Shown here piece by piece: positions 61,539 through 64,000 of a stretch of DNA of 64,000 nucleotides (its first letter is position 1; each line of letters begins with the position of its first letter). Under the pieces are notes generated by a model. It was not told where the DNA came from. It was given only the letters and a program-made list of their open reading frames with translations, and did no database searches. The stretch is from Bacteroidota bacterium. Lineage in GTDB: Bacteria; Bacteroidota; Bacteroidia; Bacteroidales; VadinHA17. The translations under genes and the position numbers were made by a program. The stretch is taken from NCBI GenBank assembly GCA_016718875.1, contig JADKBL010000001.1:248001-312000 (forward strand). Direction: 5' to 3'.

Positions 61539-61838
61539 TTATTTTTCACAGCAACTGCTGACACAGCTTAATACAGTCTTAAGATTTTCATGCTTAAGGA
61601 AATACCAGGTATTTTTCCCTTCCCGTTTTGAGCTCAGAACGCCCCTGTCCTTAAGAATTCCAAGATGATGGGAGGTTGTTGATTGTTCAAGTCCCAGTTG
61701 TTTGTGTATTTCTGTCACAGTTCTTCTTTGTCCGTCTTCAAGACACCCAACAATCGATATCCTGATAGGATGAGCAATTGCTTTCAGCATGTTGGCTGCC
61801 CTTTCAAGATTTTCGGGTGTCAGGTCCTTAAACTCCAT
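61539..61838 (-). CDS. ArsR/SmtB family metalloregulator-like repressor
   Basis: The preferred start at 61838 gives 99 residues (MEFKDLTPENLERAANMLKAI). The winged helix is LKAIAHPIRISIVGCLEDGQRRTVTEIHKQLGLEQSTTSHHLGILKDRGVLSSKREGKNTWYFL. The usual ELCVCDL metal site of ArsR is absent. Instead there is one Cys in helix 2 and a C-terminal cluster SCVSSCCEK that could bind a thiophilic metal or act as a redox switch. A promoter element TATATTTG lies 20 bp upstream, overlapping ATAT-rich inverted repeats. The regulated gene may be itself. Confidence 0.9.
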   Translation of the reverse strand: MEFKDLTPENLERAANMLKAIAHPIRISIVGCLEDGQRRTVTEIHKQLGLEQSTTSHHLGILKDRGVLSSKREGKNTWYFLKHENLKTVLSCVSSCCEK

Positions 61839-61857
61839 ATCGTAATAATTTGTATTG

Positions 61858-61865
61858 CAAATATA
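61858..61865 (-). promoter_or_regulatory. Bacteroidetes -7 promoter element of the ArsR gene
   Basis: On the minus strand this reads TATATTTG, 20 bp upstream of the preferred ArsR start. Confidence 0.5.
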
Positions 61866-61906
61866 TGTAATAAATCTAAATATGTTGATATGTAACAATA
61901 TTGAGA

Positions 61907-62371
61907 TTAAAGATTAAATTCCTGAATACCTTTCTGGTCAAATGTGCAGTTAAGCCAGTTATTGTTGATTTCTGCTCCGCATTTTTTGTAGAATTCAATT
62001 GCAGAGGTATTCCAATCTAGAACCTGCCACCTGACCCTCTTGCAATTCTCTTCGCGTGCAACTTCAAAAACCTTTCTCAGAAGTAAAGTTCCTATCCTGA
62101 ATCTCCTGTAGTTTTCCTTTACATATATATCTTCAAGATAGAGAGACTTGCCAACCCATGTATAATATGCAAAGAAATAAATAGCCATGCCGATTATTTC
62201 ATTATTTTCTGACTCAGCTACATAACAATTGAAATGCTTTTGCTCCTCTCTCATCAAAGCAACTGAATTTGTTACTTTTTCTAAATCTCGCTCATATTCA
62301 GCCAGTTCTTTTATAAGTGTAAGGATAACAGGAAAATCATTTTCGTTAGCCTTTCTGATTGTAATAGTCAT
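61907..62371 (-). CDS. GNAT family N-acetyltransferase
   Basis: The 154-residue protein has the GNAT acetyl-CoA loop YVKENYRRFRIGTLLLRKVFEVAREENCKRVRWQVLDWNTSAIEFYKKCGA (Q/RxxGxG/A region RRFRIG). The pattern LIKELAEYERDLEKV at the start matches the diamine/thialysine acetyltransferase group (SSAT-like). It transfers acetyl from acetyl-CoA to a small amine. It sits directly upstream of the ArsR gene in the same direction, though with its own spacing of 68 bp. Confidence 0.9.
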   Translation of the reverse strand: MTITIRKANENDFPVILTLIKELAEYERDLEKVTNSVALMREEQKHFNCYVAESENNEIIGMAIYFFAYYTWVGKSLYLEDIYVKENYRRFRIGTLLLRKVFEVAREENCKRVRWQVLDWNTSAIEFYKKCGAEINNNWLNCTFDQKGIQEFNL

Positions 62372-62399
62372 TAAGATACAGTTTTGGAATTGTACTTAT

Positions 62400-62885
62400 T
62401 CAATTAATTCCCTCAATTATAAAAATATAATCTTCTGATTCAACCCCGTTCTCTCTCCACATTCTGACGTGCTCCATGGTGTTTCTTTGATATGTCCATG
62501 CCTCCTTTTCTGAAAACAGATTCTTTGAATAATTTACTGCTCCCTGTGGAGAGAATTTTAATATTTTTCCTGATGCCAGTTTTATTGTTAGGCTGTCAAA
62601 TACTCTTTTAGCAAGAATGTGTGGTTCCATTTCAACTGTATCAGTGGAGAATATTTCTGTACCAAGCTTCCTATCAGGTATAAAAGTTGTGTCCTTGTAT
62701 TTTGTATGCATATCGGAATATGAATATTTCCCATATCTTGAATATTTGCTTTTTGGAAACAGCTTAACAGTCATGGTGCTATCAGTCTCGTTCTTTATAA
62801 GAATCCGCATTTGATTTACTGTATATCCCTTTTCACACGAGGGCAGAAACAGTAGCAGAAGGAATGAAATAATCAATTGCTTCAT
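62400..62885 (-). CDS. Small lipoprotein of unknown function
   Basis: The 161-residue protein has a lipoprotein signal (MKQLIISFLLLLFLPSCEKG). The mature part has a beta-rich look (MRILIKNETDSTMTVKLFPKSK) and a C-terminal YKDTTFIP..TDTVEMEPHILAKRVFDSL region. I do not recognise a family. It is tail-to-head with the GNAT gene (28 bp gap). Confidence 0.7.
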   Translation of the reverse strand: MKQLIISFLLLLFLPSCEKGYTVNQMRILIKNETDSTMTVKLFPKSKYSRYGKYSYSDMHTKYKDTTFIPDRKLGTEIFSTDTVEMEPHILAKRVFDSLTIKLASGKILKFSPQGAVNYSKNLFSEKEAWTYQRNTMEHVRMWRENGVESEDYIFIIEGIN

Positions 62886-62970
62886 AACAACTTAAGATTT
62901 ATATTTTAACAATTAATTCCTTAAATTGTTGACCATTACTAAAAAATAGCTATTATAACTACATGCTTCT

Positions 62971-63756
62971 TCAGATAAATATTTCTCCTTTCATATATAA
63001 TCTGCAATTCCCGCTTATATCTACTCTGTCACCACCATTTTTACATTTCAGAAACCCTTTTCTTGCTGAGAGCTGTATGGCTGTAAGGGATTCTTTGCCT
63101 AGACGTTGCGACCAATAAGGTGTCAGGGTTGTATGGGCGGAACCAGTAACAGGGTCTTCATCAACACCTGATTGCGGACCAAAAAAACGTGAAACAAAAT
63201 CTACGTTATCCGCTGGAGCAGTAACAATAATACCCCTGCAGTCAAGCTTTTTTATATTAGGAAAGTCAGGAATAAGTAACTCTATTTCCTTCATGGAATC
63301 AAAAACAAACATATAATCTGTTTTCCCTTTGAATACATGACTTGGCTTTATGTTAAAACAATCTGCAAACTCTTTAGAAATATCGGAAGGCATAATAATA
63401 TCGGAAGGAAAATTCAATGTAATCTGATCTCCCTCTTTGGCTACTATTAAGTCCCCGGATCTTAATGTTATAAATCTTATATTATTTCCATAATGATTTT
63501 CATAATTAAACAGTACATATGCGGACGCAAGGGTGGCATGGCCGCACAGGTCAACCTCAATTGTAGGAGTAAACCACCTGATCTGATAATCCTCTCCGTC
63601 TTTTATATAGAAAGCTGTTTCCGAAAGATTGTTTTCCATGGCAATTCTCTGCATAAGTTCATCTTTCAGCCAAGAATTAAGTGGACAAACAGCAGCAGGA
63701 TTTCCTTTAAAAATCTCATCTGTAAAAGCATCTACCTGGTATATAATTTGTTTCAT
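62971..63756 (-). CDS. PhzF family phenazine biosynthesis-like isomerase
   Basis: The 261-residue protein has the diaminopimelate-epimerase-like fold of PhzF: YQVDAFTDEIFKGNPAAVCPL at the start, IAMENNLSETAFYI (catalytic Glu), RWFTPTIEVDLCGHATLASAYVLF and DPVTGSAHTTLTPYW. The general acid glutamate and the CGHATLA motif are intact. Most members are not linked with phenazines and act on unknown small acids. No phenazine genes are nearby. Confidence 0.93.
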   Translation of the reverse strand: MKQIIYQVDAFTDEIFKGNPAAVCPLNSWLKDELMQRIAMENNLSETAFYIKDGEDYQIRWFTPTIEVDLCGHATLASAYVLFNYENHYGNNIRFITLRSGDLIVAKEGDQITLNFPSDIIMPSDISKEFADCFNIKPSHVFKGKTDYMFVFDSMKEIELLIPDFPNIKKLDCRGIIVTAPADNVDFVSRFFGPQSGVDEDPVTGSAHTTLTPYWSQRLGKESLTAIQLSARKGFLKCKNGGDRVDISGNCRLYMKGEIFI

Positions 63757-63813
63757 ATCCTGATTTGCAATTGGGTTATTTATAATTATATGTTTCAGTA
63801 TTTATAAAAATGG

Positions 63814-64000
63814 TTAATCTATCTGTATATTATAAGCTCCTTTGCAAAGTACTTTTCTTAATTCAGGAGCACTTAAAATTTCTACAAACCCATTAATAGT
63901 TCTACCTGTTTCTACTTTTACTTTGTTCAGAAAGAATGTTTCGTTCCGGGATTCTTCCAAAGCCAGTAAGTAGTTATTCCCTCCTGATTTCAAAATAGCG
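63814..64000 (-). CDS. C-terminal end of a probable efflux RND periplasmic adaptor (HlyD/CusB-like)
   Basis: The last 61 codons of a gene cut by the window edge read GNNYLLALEESRNETFFLNKVKVETGRTINGFVEIL, then VLCKGAYNIQID and stop. The pattern V.V.TGRT.NG.VEI followed by KGAY near the C-terminus is that of the membrane-proximal domain of RND adaptors such as CusB. It would bridge an inner membrane pump and the outer membrane factor. Too little is present for a firm call. Confidence 0.55.
   Translation of the reverse strand, partial: AILKSGGNNYLLALEESRNETFFLNKVKVETGRTINGFVEILSAPELRKVLCKGAYNIQID

Noticed and set aside
1..64000. CRISPR array, tRNA/rRNA genes, intact IS elements or prophage
   Set aside because: I read the intergenic gaps for direct repeats with spacers, cloverleaf sequences and transposase or integrase motifs and saw none.

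Overview
The window is an AT-rich chromosomal segment from a member of the Bacteroidota, most likely a free-living member of the Bacteroidales/Marinilabiliales type. Supporting signs are the DUF4271-hemD pair, a 14-repeat propeller sensor kinase, Bacteroidetes -7 promoter elements (TAnnTTTG) ahead of several genes, few Shine-Dalgarno sites and lipoprotein signals of the LLSC type. I see no rRNA, tRNA, CRISPR array or intact insertion sequence.

Layout. 1-1.9 kb: a leftward unit of a TetR regulator, a LolA-like protein and an ABC permease, with a clear palindromic operator upstream. 1.9-5.2 kb: an unusual repeat protein ending in a GH16 fold without its catalytic acids, a frameshifted OmpA-family gene and a damaged small gene holding an 80-bp G/C island. 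5.2-10.4 kb: a propeller histidine kinase divergent from an ECF sigma factor and its likely membrane anti-sigma partner. 10.5-17.1 kb: a very compact five-gene rightward unit (ThiF-like, PepE, AsmA-like, histidine kinase, U32 protein). 17.1-24.8 kb, leftward: SelU, a degenerate hybrid kinase, RsgA and two tandem phosphofructokinases with PPi-type residues. 25-37 kb: mixed housekeeping and accessory genes separated by intergenic repeats, including a nested fold-back element at 27.05-27.55 kb. 38-49 kb: deoC, DUF4271, hemD, rnpA, an S41 protease, moaE/moaD, polA, queD, an acyl-CoA ligase and a superoxide dismutase. 49.9-59.1 kb: one rightward respiratory locus. 59.2-64 kb: a lipoprotein, lspA, an ArsR regulator, GNAT, PhzF and the end of a probable efflux adaptor.

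The most coherent system is the 49.9-59.1 kb locus. A TAT-exported Fe-S protein, a 10-helix NrfD/ActC-type membrane protein and a membrane-anchored monoheme cytochrome c lie directly upstream of SCO and a complete caa3 oxidase (subunits I, III, IV, and II fused to cytochrome c) plus heme O synthase. It reads as a quinol-to-oxygen chain in which a stripped-down Alternative Complex III-like module replaces bc1. A copper-binding HMA lipoprotein and SCO would serve CuA assembly.

Many conserved genes (LolA-like, OmpA, M14 peptidase, lepB, deoC, coxI and others) carry single-base frameshifts, several of them in short homopolymers, and two genes carry in-frame TAG codons. Part of this is probably residual sequencing error, so apparent pseudogenes here need read-level confirmation.
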